A stretch of DNA of 64,000 bases, from positions 1 to 64,000 of the forward strand of contig NW_026016860.1 in NCBI RefSeq assembly GCF_020379485.1, in the 5' to 3' direction. Within the stretch, counting starts at the first letter, position 1; each line of letters starts with the position of its first letter. The stretch is from Brassica napus (Eukaryota; Streptophyta; Magnoliopsida; Brassicales; Brassicaceae). The translations under genes and the position numbers were made by a program. This document shows positions 12,201 to 23,695 of the stretch, one piece after another. The notes beneath the pieces are model-generated. The model had not been told where the DNA came from, did not search any database, and saw only the letters and a list, made by a program, of their open reading frames with translations.

Positions 12201-15200
12201 GTAACCCAAATGTTTTTAGAGCTTACAGGAGATCCAAGATCATAGGACTTGGATCGTTCAAAATTCCCCGGTTTTGAGAACTATTTGGCCCCACGGAAAA
12301 GGCATTCTCCACCATTAGTCCAGACGAGCTGGGATTTGATTTTTCTCCGTGATTATCTATGCGACAAATTAAAATAGATAAGCAGCAGCGAACTGTGATT
12401 ATCCATTAAGCGTGATAAACATTAAACCATGAAGAGGTATCTTCAATAGAAATGATTCCACGCAACTATGTATAACAAATGAATAAAATACTGCATGAAG
12501 GATGCAAATACGGAGGATAGATACATGGAATATGCACGAAGATATAATGAAAAGATAGAAGAACATACCAGAAAGATGAACTGTATTTTTTCCAAGACGA
12601 AACTCCTGATCAAGCACTACTGGTTTCTGTATATACGAAACAAGGCACAACGTCCAGAATCTCATCAGGAGATACTTGCGCATAAAAAATAATACCGAAG
12701 CAGCTACGTTTCAATTTTGGTAACATAACTAACCAGTCTTTGATAATTAATAAGTAGCAACTATTTGTGTATGCTAACCATGTGAGATTACCTGTTCTTC
12801 TGGAGAATGATCAGATGGAAAATTCCCACTGATTTCTTTTTTCAAAACTGGATTATTAGCTTTAGCTTCATCAACCACAAAACCAATACCAGTACAAATT
12901 TCAGCAGAGGCTCGCTCCAAAGAAAAGACACCAGGATCTACTATGTCAGAATCTAACATCACAATGCCTTCAGTAGAGTTAGCTACCCGACGCTCAGATT
13001 TAGTAGTGTTCGTACTTTTAATATTTCCGCATTTGTCCCTAGTACCCATGTGTGCATGCTGGCTAAGCCATTTAACTATCTTGCCTAGTAAATCAGGTAA
13101 CAAGTCTCCGTCCTGTAACGCAAAAATTTGAAATCAATATACAGAAAGCCACAATGAGAACACAGACGTTTTAAGCAGGTATATGAGAAGTATTACGCGT
13201 TACCATAAGTTTGGCATTCAAAGCATCAGGATTGACCCCAATCTCTGCAGCCACATCCTTCACATCTACTTTCCCCAGGCTGATCAACTGAAAAAATGTT
13301 TAATCAATGAGCAAGAGAGTCAACCGGTACAGATAATCTAAGTTAGTAGCTATTACACACCTTTTTCAGAATCAGTACAAAACTAAGAGACTCGGATCGA
13401 GTTTTTTTTTCATTATCAGTTCTCCTCTCAGTCATCCCTGATTCAACAATGTCTGTTGCAGACCTGTCAAATTCTGAACGCGGTGATTCCAGTTCTTGCA
13501 ACTCACTGTTTCTCGAAATATCAGAACCTGTACCTTGTGCTCCTACTTCAACTCCCGTCTCATCATTACTTAGGCGATCTCTTATAGATTCTGTTGGAAG
13601 ATGACATACAGGAGGATCAGCTGCATTAATATTTCCGCCGTTTATAGGCCTTCCACTATCTTGAATATCTGAATGCTTCGAGCAGAAAGCTCGCAGTTCA
13701 ACCTAAAAATTTATTATATTGTTAAAGAAAAAAACAGCACTAATGTCTATGATTCCGTTCTGTAAGTGATGAAACTTACAGTATCACACCCATGTTTTCC
13801 CCAGATTTCTAGCCTATTCCCTGCCTCCCTTGCACATATAGGATGGAAAGATGCTCGGCATGTTGCTGTGATCAAGAAAATGTAATAAATAATTAATAAG
13901 TCATCAGATACTCACCAAAGAACGAAGACAAAATATTTGAATCAAAGAAAAGTGTGGAAAGTAGGATGCACCCATAAATTTGGATAAGTAAATAAAGTAA
14001 GAACATAGGAGCATATACATTTCCCTATTTATTTTGATTAGGTCCAAGCTGGGTGAAATTTCACTTTCACAGCAACCAAGCATAACAAGATATTAATATA
14101 AAGATATAAACGTTTTGCTTCATCAGAGATGCAATCATCACAAGGTAGCCTGGTAAAAAATTATAACACTCCACTGCTATTAACAATGTCAACAAACAAA
14201 TCATGTTCCACTTAAAAATGATCTAGACAATTGGGTTATCTGGACTAAAACTGCGAGCATAGCACAGTAAAGGCATATAAAACCCAATTTCAGGTGAACT
14301 GCAGGCTTTTTCTACCAGTAGTCCTATTTCTTTGTCGTATTAGAATCTTTAGCACAATTGTTAAGTTGTTCCAAGGAAGTAGCAGCTTAAGCAAAAGACC
14401 CAGACTATAGAACAGAGCATGTCATTAAGAATCTCAAATGTTACCCATGCTCAGAAGTAGACCGGATGCACAGAAAGAAACAATACATACCATAACAACA
14501 TCGAGTGCAAGCACCAGATTTCACCTTGCACAAGTTACACAACAATTTCCTGCGAGTTTCTTTTATTCCAGGCAAATTCAAGATAGGCTCCATTTTATTC
14601 AAGTCTTCTATGTACACCTCAGGCATCCACAGAGAACAATACAGATGAGCAAACTCCGGTGGCCCACCATTCTCAGTTTTCGAGAGAACAGGTTTCAGAA
14701 CGCCACCCTTTTTCGGACAAAGCGAGCACGGTCTTTCACTATCACCACCACCATTCTCCAGCTCACACCAGGAGCACAACCATGTCTTATCCGTATCCTC
14801 AACCACACCATAGCATTTTTTATGAACTGTAGCTTTGCAGGAAGTGCAAACAATCAACTGGCGATGATATCCCTTGGCCTCACCAGTGCAGCAAAAATCA
14901 CATAACAATGCATTCCCTCTGCAAGGAGCGGCAACCACTAATTTCTCCAAACCAGCATCACTACCAAGACGTCTCCGCTTTTTGGAAGGCCTTTCTGATG
15001 TCAACAAAATCCTATTTCTACAACCTACAATCCATTCTAAACCACCAGAAGAGATCTCATCGCCCACATTATCAACACTCATTGGCTGATGACCAACAAC
15101 TTCGTTTACCCCTTCACTAAGAATGTCTTTAGTTTCTTCTCCACAAACAGCATCCTCGTTTCTAGCAGTCGCATCAGTTTCCCTCTGTTGAATACTAGCG

Positions 15201-15634
15201 GATGGAACTAAAAAGCAGTTTCTAGAAGATAAAGAACGTAGAGAAGCTAAATCTGACAAAGTTTCTAAATCAGGAGCCTCTAAGCGCCTAAAGTAGTCAT
15301 CATGTTCAACCCATATACTCCCAGCTCTCAACTTCTCCCCTACCCTAGAAGACTTCTTCTTCTTAGTCTCAGTCCCATGGTGAGACTTCTTATGCCGCTT
15401 CTTGTCATCCTTTTGGTTCAACAAATTAGCTAACACAACAGGCAGAGTACTCACACTTAACCCCAGAGCTAAACCATCTTCAGGAACATCATAAGGAGAC
15501 CTCTCCGAGAGATGTTTGCTAGCCTGAGCTAACAAATCGACTCCCTTATCATTCTCCTTCTCTTCAGCACCACAACCTCCGTCCACTCCCATACACATCA
15601 TCTTCTCCGGCCACTGGCATTGGTCAACGTTCAT
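9233..15634 (-). CDS. Double PHD/extended-PHD finger protein (At1g77800-like)
   Basis: Nuclear, probably chromatin-associated protein of 1,367 aa. I read 19 coding exons: 15634-14491, 13865-13780, 13702-13361, 13287-13204, 13112-12792, 12626-12569, 12356-12227, 12125-11995, 11930-11709, 11630-11383, 11288-11085, 10974-10774, 10690-10637, 10559-10494, 10419-10288, 10205-10152, 10063-10004, 9909-9520, 9409-9233. All introns are GT-AG and the sum is a multiple of three. Domains: a Lys-rich stretch and KKRRR nuclear-localisation motif before residue ~230; PHD finger ~241-295 (CDFC, CTSC, CYG, WLCSWC) and extended PHD ~298-420; then a second cassette ~969-1136 (CDIC, CSSC, WYCELC, CALC, CCVC, FHPTCAR). 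This Cys4HisCys3 plus zinc-knuckle-PHD layout is that of BRPF/JADE/ATX-type histone readers. No SET or bromodomain was seen. The longer in-frame start 9 bases upstream is GTG, so the ATG at 15634 is chosen. No damage found. Confidence 0.92.
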
Positions 15635-15880
15635 GACCGACACAAACCACCACCGTAGACTCCCGCGCCGCCCATGAAACGGAACACTTAACCGTAATCC
15701 GCCGTCAATTTCCTCCTCCCAGATAACGGGAGAAACAAAACCCTAATTTCGCGAAGCCCAAACCTAGCCCTAGCTTAGCTCTCGCCGTGCCAGTTTCAGA
15801 TTCGAAACGATTGAAGAAGATGAATAAAAAGCGTGGCTAAGATTAGGGTTTCTTCGAATTTCTAGGGTTCATGTTCTTTC
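15635..15880 (-). promoter_or_regulatory. 5' UTR/promoter of the PHD gene with telo-box motifs
   Basis: GC-richer than the surroundings. It carries telomere-repeat-like boxes AAAACCCTAA (15737-15746), ATTAGGGTTT (15842-15851) and TAGGGTT (15863-15869) in both orientations. Such boxes are frequent near start sites of plant housekeeping and ribosome-biogenesis genes. No clear TATA box. The exact start site is unknown. Confidence 0.45.
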
Positions 15881-15962
15881 GGATCCTTTCCCCCAGATTC
15901 GGTTCTTTTTTTTTTAATTTTTATTTTTGTCAGAGATATTTTCGCGTCATTTGCAGGCAAAC

Positions 15963-16657
15963 TAGGGGTGGGCGTTCGGGTACCCGTTCGGGTTTGGATC
16001 GGGTATTTCGGATTTTCGGGTATTTCGGTATAGAGGTGTAGAACCCGTTCGGGTATTTCTGTACTTCGGGTCGGGTTCGGGTATTTTTAGTTCGGTTTCG
16101 GTTATTTCGGATCGGGTTCGGATATTTAGATTTTGAAAAAAAAATTAAAATTTTCATTTTTCAAATTTTTTGTATTTAAATATATAACTTTCACTTAACT
16201 ATTTTTTGTATTTTTAATAGATTGAATGGTTAATAGATTTGAATATAACATTTTCATACTAAAAAGACATTAATTTGGTTATTGTTTTTAAATTTTGGAT
16301 GTAACTTTTTGTTAATTGTTGAAATAAAAAGTTTGACATGTATTTTAAGTGCATAGCAAATCATCTTCTACGTAATTGTATATATATCATATGAATTTAA
16401 AGTATGTGTAGTATCAATATAAATATTTTATATAAAATAAAAGATGTAAATTAAAATATAAGGTTAATTATATATATCTTCGGTTATCTTCGGATATCCA
16501 TTCGGGTTCGGATATTACCCGTTCGGATTCGGATATCCAATCTCTCCTAATTTAATACCCGTTCGGATATTTTTCTACTTCGGTTCGGATTTCGGTTCGG
16601 ATTTTTCGGATCGGGTTCGGGTGCCACTTCGGATTTCGGGTAAAGTGCCCACCCCTA
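15963..16657. mobile_element. TIR element rich in TTCGGGT repeats, copy 2 (best preserved)
   Basis: Perfect 11-base terminal inverted repeats TAGGGGTGGGC (15963-15973) and GCCCACCCCTA (16647-16657) bound a 695-base unit. Both margins consist of many copies of cgggt, ttcggg and ttcggatat. The core is AT-rich and non-coding. It lies only ~330 bases upstream of the PHD start codon. Similar units occur at 7437, 32413 and 34391. Autonomous partner and class are unknown. Confidence 0.65.
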
Positions 16658-17499
16658 ATGCAAACAGAGGAACGGTTTTTTCAGGCTTTTTATTCAGAGA
16701 GTATGATAGGCAGGTGTGAGGCGTAGGGTATCACTCGTGCACCTCATCTGTTTCGACACGTGGTGGGTTTTGACTCGTTGGATGACTCGCGAGATATTCT
16801 TTCACAGAAGCGTACGGATATATGATGCTTTTTCCGTCTTTACCTCCCTTTTAATTACTGTCTAATCCCTCTTTTGGTAGTTAATGAAGATATTGGTCAG
16901 ACCTTTTTCCAGAAGTTCATTCATATCCAAATATGATTTTCTTTTGGATTCTCTTTGAACTTTCTGGTGCTTTCGTAGTGTTTGATTTGACGGTACCACT
17001 GTTTTTGATTCCTGTTGGATTTGCTCTGTCTTAGAAGTCAGAACAGAATTAGAAAAAAAAAAAAGAATTTTGATTTTTATTGGTTCAGATGAAGGTATAT
17101 ATAAATTGCATGTGATGTGGTACATATCTATGCATTGATATGAAAATGAATCTTAGATCCCATTAATTAAACTAGAATCTGTTATGTTCAGAATGCTTTG
17201 GTTTTCATTTGATTAGCCAAAAAATTAGATGACTGAAAAAAAAAATTGGGTGGTTGAATTAAATCATATATATAATTAGGTATTGCAGCAATTTCAGTTA
17301 TTTGTAATGTTTTTTTTTTGGTTTATTCAGTTATTTATAATGTTGTTTTTTTAGTTCACTAGTTTATTCGGTTAATCATAATGTTGTTTAAACATTTTTA
17401 TGAGATGTAGATTACTACTGTATAATGATCTCCAATATTATGGTAACAGTCTGGCTTTAATTGGCAAAACTCTCTCAGAAAGTGACAAATAGTGAACTA
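16658..17499. other. Intergenic spacer between the TIR element and a Helitron
   Basis: The left 200 bases are mixed composition (gacacgtggtgggt, an ACGT-core G-box-like motif near 16755); the rest is AT-rich. An 87-codon minus-strand frame (17125-16862) with a basic, Lys/Gln-rich C-terminal half was noted, but I recognise no family and see no promoter. Confidence 0.4.
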
Positions 17500-19879
17500 C
17501 TAGGGGTTAACCCGCCCTACGGGCGGGGCGGGTAAGTATATAAATGTTAAACATATAAACATCATAAATTTGTAATTAGTATTTATGATATAAGTATAAT
17601 CTTGTAACATTAATTTTTTTCTTAGACATTGCAAGTATATCTCTCATTTTAAAAAACATTACGAAAACATAATTTTGAAAAATACTTCTCTATTTTAGTT
17701 AGGATAGTAAGTAGAAGATTATTTTTAAAACTGCAAGCATTAGATTAAAAACGAAGAATATAGATTATTTTTGATTTTTTGTGTCACCGAATATACTGAT
17801 ATTTTTATGTTTAATTATTTATTTAAACGATGTGGAAAAAAAATATTTACCGCGATAAAAGTATATTAATTGGTTAGACATTATGATAACCTAACATTAG
17901 TCTTTACTATTTAGAAAATAAACATTATTTTATTTTTAACATGTATTTGATAGTACATTATTCAGATTTTATATTTACTAACAAAATAAATATTGGTGCA
18001 TAAATAGTAAATAATTTTGAATAATTGATACAAAAAAAGCAATTGTTTGATGATCTAATATTTTAAAAATTGTTCACTAATTAAAATAAATTATTTTAAA
18101 ACTTAATAACTTCATTAATCAATTTGAAATATTTTTTAGTTACACTGAAGTGATGTTGGGGTGATGTTTCTTGTCGTAGTGTTCTTTAAGAAATTTATAT
18201 TCTTGTTGTCATTTTGTTTTGCAACATGTGATTGGTTAATATATTATGTATTTTTTATCAATAGTTTGTTGTTGTGTGTATTTTAATACTTGTTAATAGT
18301 GAATTGAGCATTCGTTGCAGTCAATAAAAATTTTGAGATCTTTGCATTTTGTCATTTATCGACTATAAAATTAACGATTTCGGCTAGGCATAGATCGTTG
18401 GTTGTTGGTTCATTTCAGGGCTATTTGTTTTTTTTCCTCTCATTTTTCTGGCCGTAAAACATATGAACATCTCAGTTATTTATAAAATTCAGCTTGGTTT
18501 AGGTTAAAATATATTAGCATAATCAAGTTTATATAAAACATGTTGAAATAATTCTAATTTATGGTATAAAATAAGAAATAGCCTTTTATCTTATTTAGTT
18601 TTTGTATCTAACTTATTTAAAATGATAGATGGCATTTCTTATTTATATTATTAAATGAATTGATGTACATCATATACGATGAACTATCACCAAAAAGGAA
18701 AAAAACTAATTTTATATATATGTAAAATATATTATTATAATTGTATTTATTATTTTTGGTAGAAAAATGTTAAAAGAGAATTTTAGTTTGTAGTGAAAAA
18801 GGAAATACTTTTTCATATTCCTGTAAATTTATGCTAATATATATAAATCACTGAAATTTTAAAAATAATATTTCTTATTCATTGGAAATCCAAATATTCG
18901 GTTGGAAATAAAAGGAAATAATTTTTGGTAAACCCAAATAGGCATTGCCGATGACAACCCAACTATGACAAATTATTTTTAAGAGGTAATGAATGAAAAA
19001 AGACCACAAACATTAAACTGCACCATAGTCTTCATACAACGTAAGTAGTTATTTTGCGTGTGATGGAAGAGGAAAGGCTGACAACATCCACCGAGGTTGT
19101 TCATCCTACACAGTGCCATACTGGCATCCATACTCGTAACTAAAACTGCGCAAGCCAGGGATGAAGACTGATAAGTGTTTGGGTGCGGACGTAGAGAAAC
19201 TATTGAACACAATATTACAGGACTCATGTTTCATAGGCACTGATAAATATTGGGTGGTAACTTTGTGAATAATGCTGCAAAAGGAAGAACATGACAAACG
19301 TACGACTGCTTCACAAACGTATGTAGTTATGCTCACATTTCGAATTACGATTCATTGCAGGCTAATGCAATACCAATCTAATTATGACCAATAACTTTTA
19401 AATAAATTCTCACAAAAACTCGATAAAGGAATACATCCCAATTTCAGAAACACAAATACACATGAGATACACCATTAGCTTAAAGTCTAGAAAAGACTAC
19501 CCAGTAAGAAGTTCATTAATTAGACACAGTAAGGTCTTACTAAGAACGTGAATGGAAATGAAAAAGATGGAAAAAAAGTAGAAGTCATCCCCAAACGACA
19601 TATATTGACACTGAAGCACAGTAATGACTCATCAAGGGAAGATAACTCAAAGGCAACATAAACAATCAAAGCCAGTACGTGCATTCAAACAGGAGAGAAC
19701 CATCAATAACACTACACAAGCACTGACTATAAAAGAAATACATGTTAGCTGTCTGTTCCATTTAATCTGTGAACGTAACAAATTGTCGGTTTGGATTTGA
19801 ATTCTCAAAGCTCTCATTTGCTTAGCCCTTCATGTGTTTGACAATATTTGAAGACATACCTTAGTGTTAGTATGCAACT

Positions 19880-20222
19880 ATGCATGATCAGCAAACATTC
19901 TGAACTTCTGGATCATCTCTAGAAACTTCCTCCATCCAGATTCATACTCATCTGATCCACAAAACCAAATTATGGTTAAAGTCTTTCTTAAGATGAATCT
20001 TTGTCTTCCATACATATATGTAACATATGTAGTCATACCTTATTTGCAACAAAAATAGGAGGGAGTAATGGTAGGGTCATCATCATAGACACGCTTTAAC
20101 TCGTGCAACTTCTTAAAGTTCAACCATGGCTTCACCAACACTTTTGCTTCATAAAGCTTCTTCCCCAGCAGCCCAGCCTCAAGCATCTCCAGGGTCAGAT
20201 GATGCATGGTCCCTGCTACAAT
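19880..20222 (-). pseudogene. Captured fragment of a phytocystatin with C-terminal extension (CYS6-like)
   Basis: The minus strand at about 20222-20045 reads AGTMHHLTLEMLEAG, KKLYEAKVLVKPWLNF and KKLHELK. This is the C-terminal half of the inhibitory cystatin domain, with the LYEAKVWVKPWLNF signature slightly changed. After an intron-like AT gap, about 19950-19880 reads HESGWRK and then, frameshifted, a match to the DDPEVQHVADHA segment of the C-terminal extension. The N-terminal half with the papain-binding QxVxG loop is missing. Frameshifts and the lost domain make it a pseudogene fragment. Confidence 0.75.
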
Positions 20223-20709
20223 TTGTTATTTTGCTTTCACCACCCACACAAACTCGAACAATGCAATTCAAAGCTAGATGAAGAATAAATAATGAAACCA
20301 AATCACCCTTTGTATCAAAAAAATATCAAATCAGGATCATGAATGCAGATGAAAAGAGAGAGTGAGGAATTGAAGATGATGATAGGGAAAAAATGTCTTT
20401 CTTGTTATGATCAGATTAGAAATGAAGATGGAAAGAGAGATAAATTCATCAGGAAAACTATTGACCAATACGTACGTGTCTGTGCAGTTGTTATTGATTT
20501 CCAAAAAAGCAAGTTTAAATTTTAGTTGTTATAGGGAGTAACCTGCCAACAAAGGTCTCAGTGGCTCTTGTTTCGTTGTCAAAGTAGGAACGTGTCCTAG
20601 GATTAGCATCCACAGAAAGACTCCATGTAACTGTTAGGAAGTTAATGTGTGATTATAGCAGGTTTGCAAATGTATGTCCTGAAAGTCATATGCAAAAGGT
20701 TTACCTCAT

Positions 20710-21190
20710 ACGAACTTGGGGTTAATGCTGGTAGCGACGATGACCTTCGGCACACCCACTGCCAAGAACTTTTCTTTTAGCTGGCCGGCTTGTGCGTTAT
20801 AAACACTTGCACTAACAGTTGTAGACCTGCAGCAAACCGTTGTTACATGTTACAATCAAAATATAAATTATGTAACATATGTAGTCATACCGGTCCTGCT
20901 TGTATTCGGTGTTGCTACTTATAACATCAAACCGGCTGATCTCGTAAGTTGCACCTTCTCTCAGCAGATGACGGGAAGTATTAAGCCATGTACACTTGGA
21001 TAAGCGTCGCCTGGGAAAGAAGCAAACACAATTAGAGGTCCTGAGTGTATGAGAATCTGTCAAGTTCAGCCACAATAAAGGAACCTAAGGAGACAAACCT
21101 TTTCATCAAGAAGGAGCGTGTCCACTCCCATCAGTTCCCCTCTTTTGTTAACGTCTCGGGCTTTCTAGAATCGCACAAGACGCGTGATGA
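20710..21190 (-). pseudogene. RPA70/DUF223-like OB-fold fragment in a Helitron
   Basis: The minus strand carries three exon-like blocks. Block one (21186-21098) reads RLVRF-stop-KARDVNKRGELMGV then DTLLLDEK, where the stop (TAG at 21167-21165) replaces the Trp normally found in RFWEARN. Block two (~21015-20890) reads LLREGATYEISRFDVI then EYKQDRYDY. Block three (~20828-20710) ends with VPKVIVATSINPKF. The first two match the N-terminal OB fold of the RPA1-like proteins found in plant Helitrons and in expanded RPA1/DUF223 families. The internal stop and loss of the rest make it non-functional. Confidence 0.65.
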
Positions 21191-21698
21191 TAGTATCAGC
21201 AACCGGTGTTAACATCAGAAAAAGGGCTCGAGAAACCTACATTGTTGCAGGTTGTGCTGTAAGCAAGAGATTTTATTCTGTTGAATCAGCTTGATTTGAA
21301 GATTTCTTAGACTGTATTTATAGAATGACTTTTTACGGTTTTTATCTGAACTTTTGAGATAGAGGTAATTGAATTCACGTAGTGTGAGAGACTGAAGGAC
21401 TGATTTAATGGTGAGAAGTAAATAAAATTGTTCGTCGTCTATGAAAAGCGTTACAGAAACCTGGAACTGTAGGCTGAGGATTTCGGTGAATTTGAACAGA
21501 GTAGGGGAAACGCAGGAGGAGAGTAGTCCTGGTGGGCTTCATAAATATTGGACTTCGCCCTTGAAAAAGTACGGCCCAGTCCGAAAAGGTGACGGAAGAG
21601 AGGTTTGGTTTAGTGCCGACACGTGGCTCAATTTGCCCATCTCTCCTTGAGGTCGTGGAGGAAGGAGGAGGGAGAATACTCTACTTGATTATATAAGA

Positions 21699-22011
21699 TG
21701 TTCTTGTACAACCATAATAAGATTAAAAGGTTATTTGATCACGTCTTAAAATGTTCTTGTGCATTGTACTAGTTGTCACTGTTCATTTATTTCAATGCTG
21801 CAAGCCTCAAATTCATGCTCCAAAACCTTGATTATACTAGAAATATCTACTATCAAATGTCATTTAAGTACTAATGCATGCTTCCTAAAATGTTACCTTT
21901 AAATACATCCCGCATTCAACTAACATGAACATCTTCACACACAAATATTAAAAGGATCATCATATACATTCTTCCTAATCTCCTACACACACCAGAAAAA
22001 AAAAAACATCA
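21699..22011 (+). promoter_or_regulatory. Upstream region of the GH17 gene
   Basis: The sequence between the Helitron and the ATG. A TATA-like CTTTAAATAC lies at 21897-21906, about 105 bases before the start codon. The probable leader is A-rich and ends AAAAAACATCA before ATGG. Upstream control sequences may have been displaced by the Helitron insertion. Confidence 0.45.
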
Positions 22012-23302
22012 ATGGATTCCAAACCGACCGGTTTAGTTGCTGTTATCTCGATGCTCTTCTTGTTCATCCAAATCATTTGCCCAGCTGGTAATGAGTATAT
22101 ATAAATCGTACCAAACTAGATTTCCCAATCATACTACATACTTTAACAAAGAAAAACGTTGGCTTCAGATAATTAAATTTTTCTTTATGTTTATTATTTA
22201 ATTTGGTTTTCTTTGGTTATATGATCCGGTTTAGTCATCCGCCTATTTTCTTTGGTGTCTTTATTTCCGTTCAATTCAAAACCGGTTTGGTTCATCTTAA
22301 TAAACCGAAACTTAATTTTACTCCCGCCTTTTTGTAGGCGTTGCAGGGGACATCACCGGAGTTTGTTACGGCCGCAACGGCAACAACCTCCCATCCCCGG
22401 CAGATACAATAGCTTTATACAAGCGCAACAACATCGACGCAATCCGTATGTACGAGCCCTTCGCCGATATGCTCGAAGCTCTTCGCGGCTCAGGTCTCTC
22501 CGTCGCGTTCGGTCCACGAAACGAAGCGATCCAATCCCTAGCCCAAGACCCCGCCGCCGCAACTAACTTCGTCGCCACATGGATCCTCCCTTACAAAAAC
22601 GACGTCGCAATCAAATGGGTCACGATCGGGAACGAAGTCTTCCCAGGAGACATCGCTCCGTTCGTCGCCGCCGCGATCAGAAACGTCAACACCGCGTTGA
22701 CGAACTCCGGCGTCTCAGGAATCGCTGTCACGACGGTTGTAGCGATGAGCGCTTTGGAGAACTCGTATCCTCCTTCCGCTGCGAGTTTCCTCCCGGATCT
22801 GACCGAGATCATGACGGAGATCTCATCGATACTCTCCCAGACGAACTCGCCTCTCATGGCGAATATATACCCGTACTTCGCGTACGCGTCAGATCCGAAG
22901 GATATCTCTCTCGATTACGCGGTTTTCAAATCAAACACTCCTGTAGTGATCGACGGGGATTTGAAGTACAGCAACATGTTTGTGGCGATGGTTGATGGAT
23001 TCAACGCGGCTTTGGAGAAGATCAATGCAAGGAATGTGGTGGTGACGGTGGCGGAATCTGGGTGGCCTACGGAAGGGAATCCACCGTACACGAGTGTTGA
23101 TAACGCGAGGGCGTATAACTTGGGGCTCTTGACATGTGGAGGAGCTACGCGGATGCGGACGCCTCGTCGACCGGAGACTGCGGTGGATGTGTTTTTGTTT
23201 GAGATGTTTAGAGAGAATCAGAAGCAAGGTCCGGTGGAGGAGAGCTTCGGGATGTTTTCACCTGATATGACTCCAGTCTACACTCTCTTTTGTCCCGCTT
23301 GA
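22012..23302 (+). CDS. Glucan endo-1,3-beta-glucosidase, GH17 (PR-2 type)
   Basis: Secreted enzyme predicted to cleave internal beta-1,3-glucan (callose or fungal wall glucan). Two exons: 22012-22087 and 22338-23302, with a 250-base GT-AG intron after the signal-peptide codons. This single early intron is typical of plant GH17 genes. Product 346 aa: an N-terminal hydrophobic signal peptide (residues ~6-24), mature start near GDITGVCYGRNGNNLPSP, proton donor Glu125 in TIGNEV, nucleophile Glu265 in VAESGWPTEG, and a C-terminus ending SFGMFSPDMTPVYTLFC-PA. There is no X8 domain and no GPI-anchor tail, so it should be extracellular. The frame is intact, and the coding bases are much richer in GC than the flanks. 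By position and family it corresponds to At1g77780/At1g77790. Confidence 0.92.
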
Positions 23303-23695
23303 TTTTTAAAAACTAGCATGTTGATAATAATTTAACAGTATTGATAGTTACTACTTAGTAGTATTTGTTTAAGCACTTTGGTTTAGAACATTTATTTGTG
23401 CATTTGCTTCTTGTAACTACATTTTCTTTTGGTGATTTATGAAAATAAAATGGTCAGGGTAAGATTACTGAAAATAATGCAAATTAATCAAAACATTCAA
23501 AACTTAGTAACTATAAATGAAAATACATACCAATATTATCATATTTTAAAATATATATATATTTACCAACGCATATTTTCTATGTTGCTTCATTACATAA
23601 TTCATCAAAACCAAAATAAAAAGACACACTATTACACTAACATATGCAGGGGTGTATTCAATCAATAATTTGAAAACTGATATGGAGTGATTTAA
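23303..23695. other. 3' UTR and spacer after the GH17 gene
   Basis: AT-rich sequence after the TGA with possible poly(A) signals (aaataaaa near 23440). Nothing else recognised. Confidence 0.5.

Larger units (their letters stand above)
17500..21698 (-). mobile_element. Non-autonomous Helitron carrying RPA-like and cystatin fragments
   Basis: On the minus strand the element begins TCTTATATAATCAAGTAGAG (21698 downwards) and ends with a GC hairpin (17531-17511, CCCGCCC-GTA-GGGCGGG) followed by CTAG (17503-17500). Flanking bases are A (17499) and T (21699), the expected A|T target without duplication. Length 4,199 bases. Inside, in the same orientation, are a broken replication-protein-A/DUF223 region near the 5' end and a broken phytocystatin fragment. 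No Rep/helicase ORF is present, so it depends on another Helitron. It separates the PHD gene from the GH17 gene. Confidence 0.8.

Noticed and set aside
14438..15120. Plus-strand ORFs of 155, 71 and 70 codons
   Set aside because: They are antisense to exon 1 of the PHD gene, whose Cys/His pattern and splice sites are clear.
22252..23227. Several overlapping ORFs on both strands (up to 138 codons)
   Set aside because: They are shadows of the GC-rich GH17 exon. Only the frame with signal peptide and catalytic Glu residues is coding.
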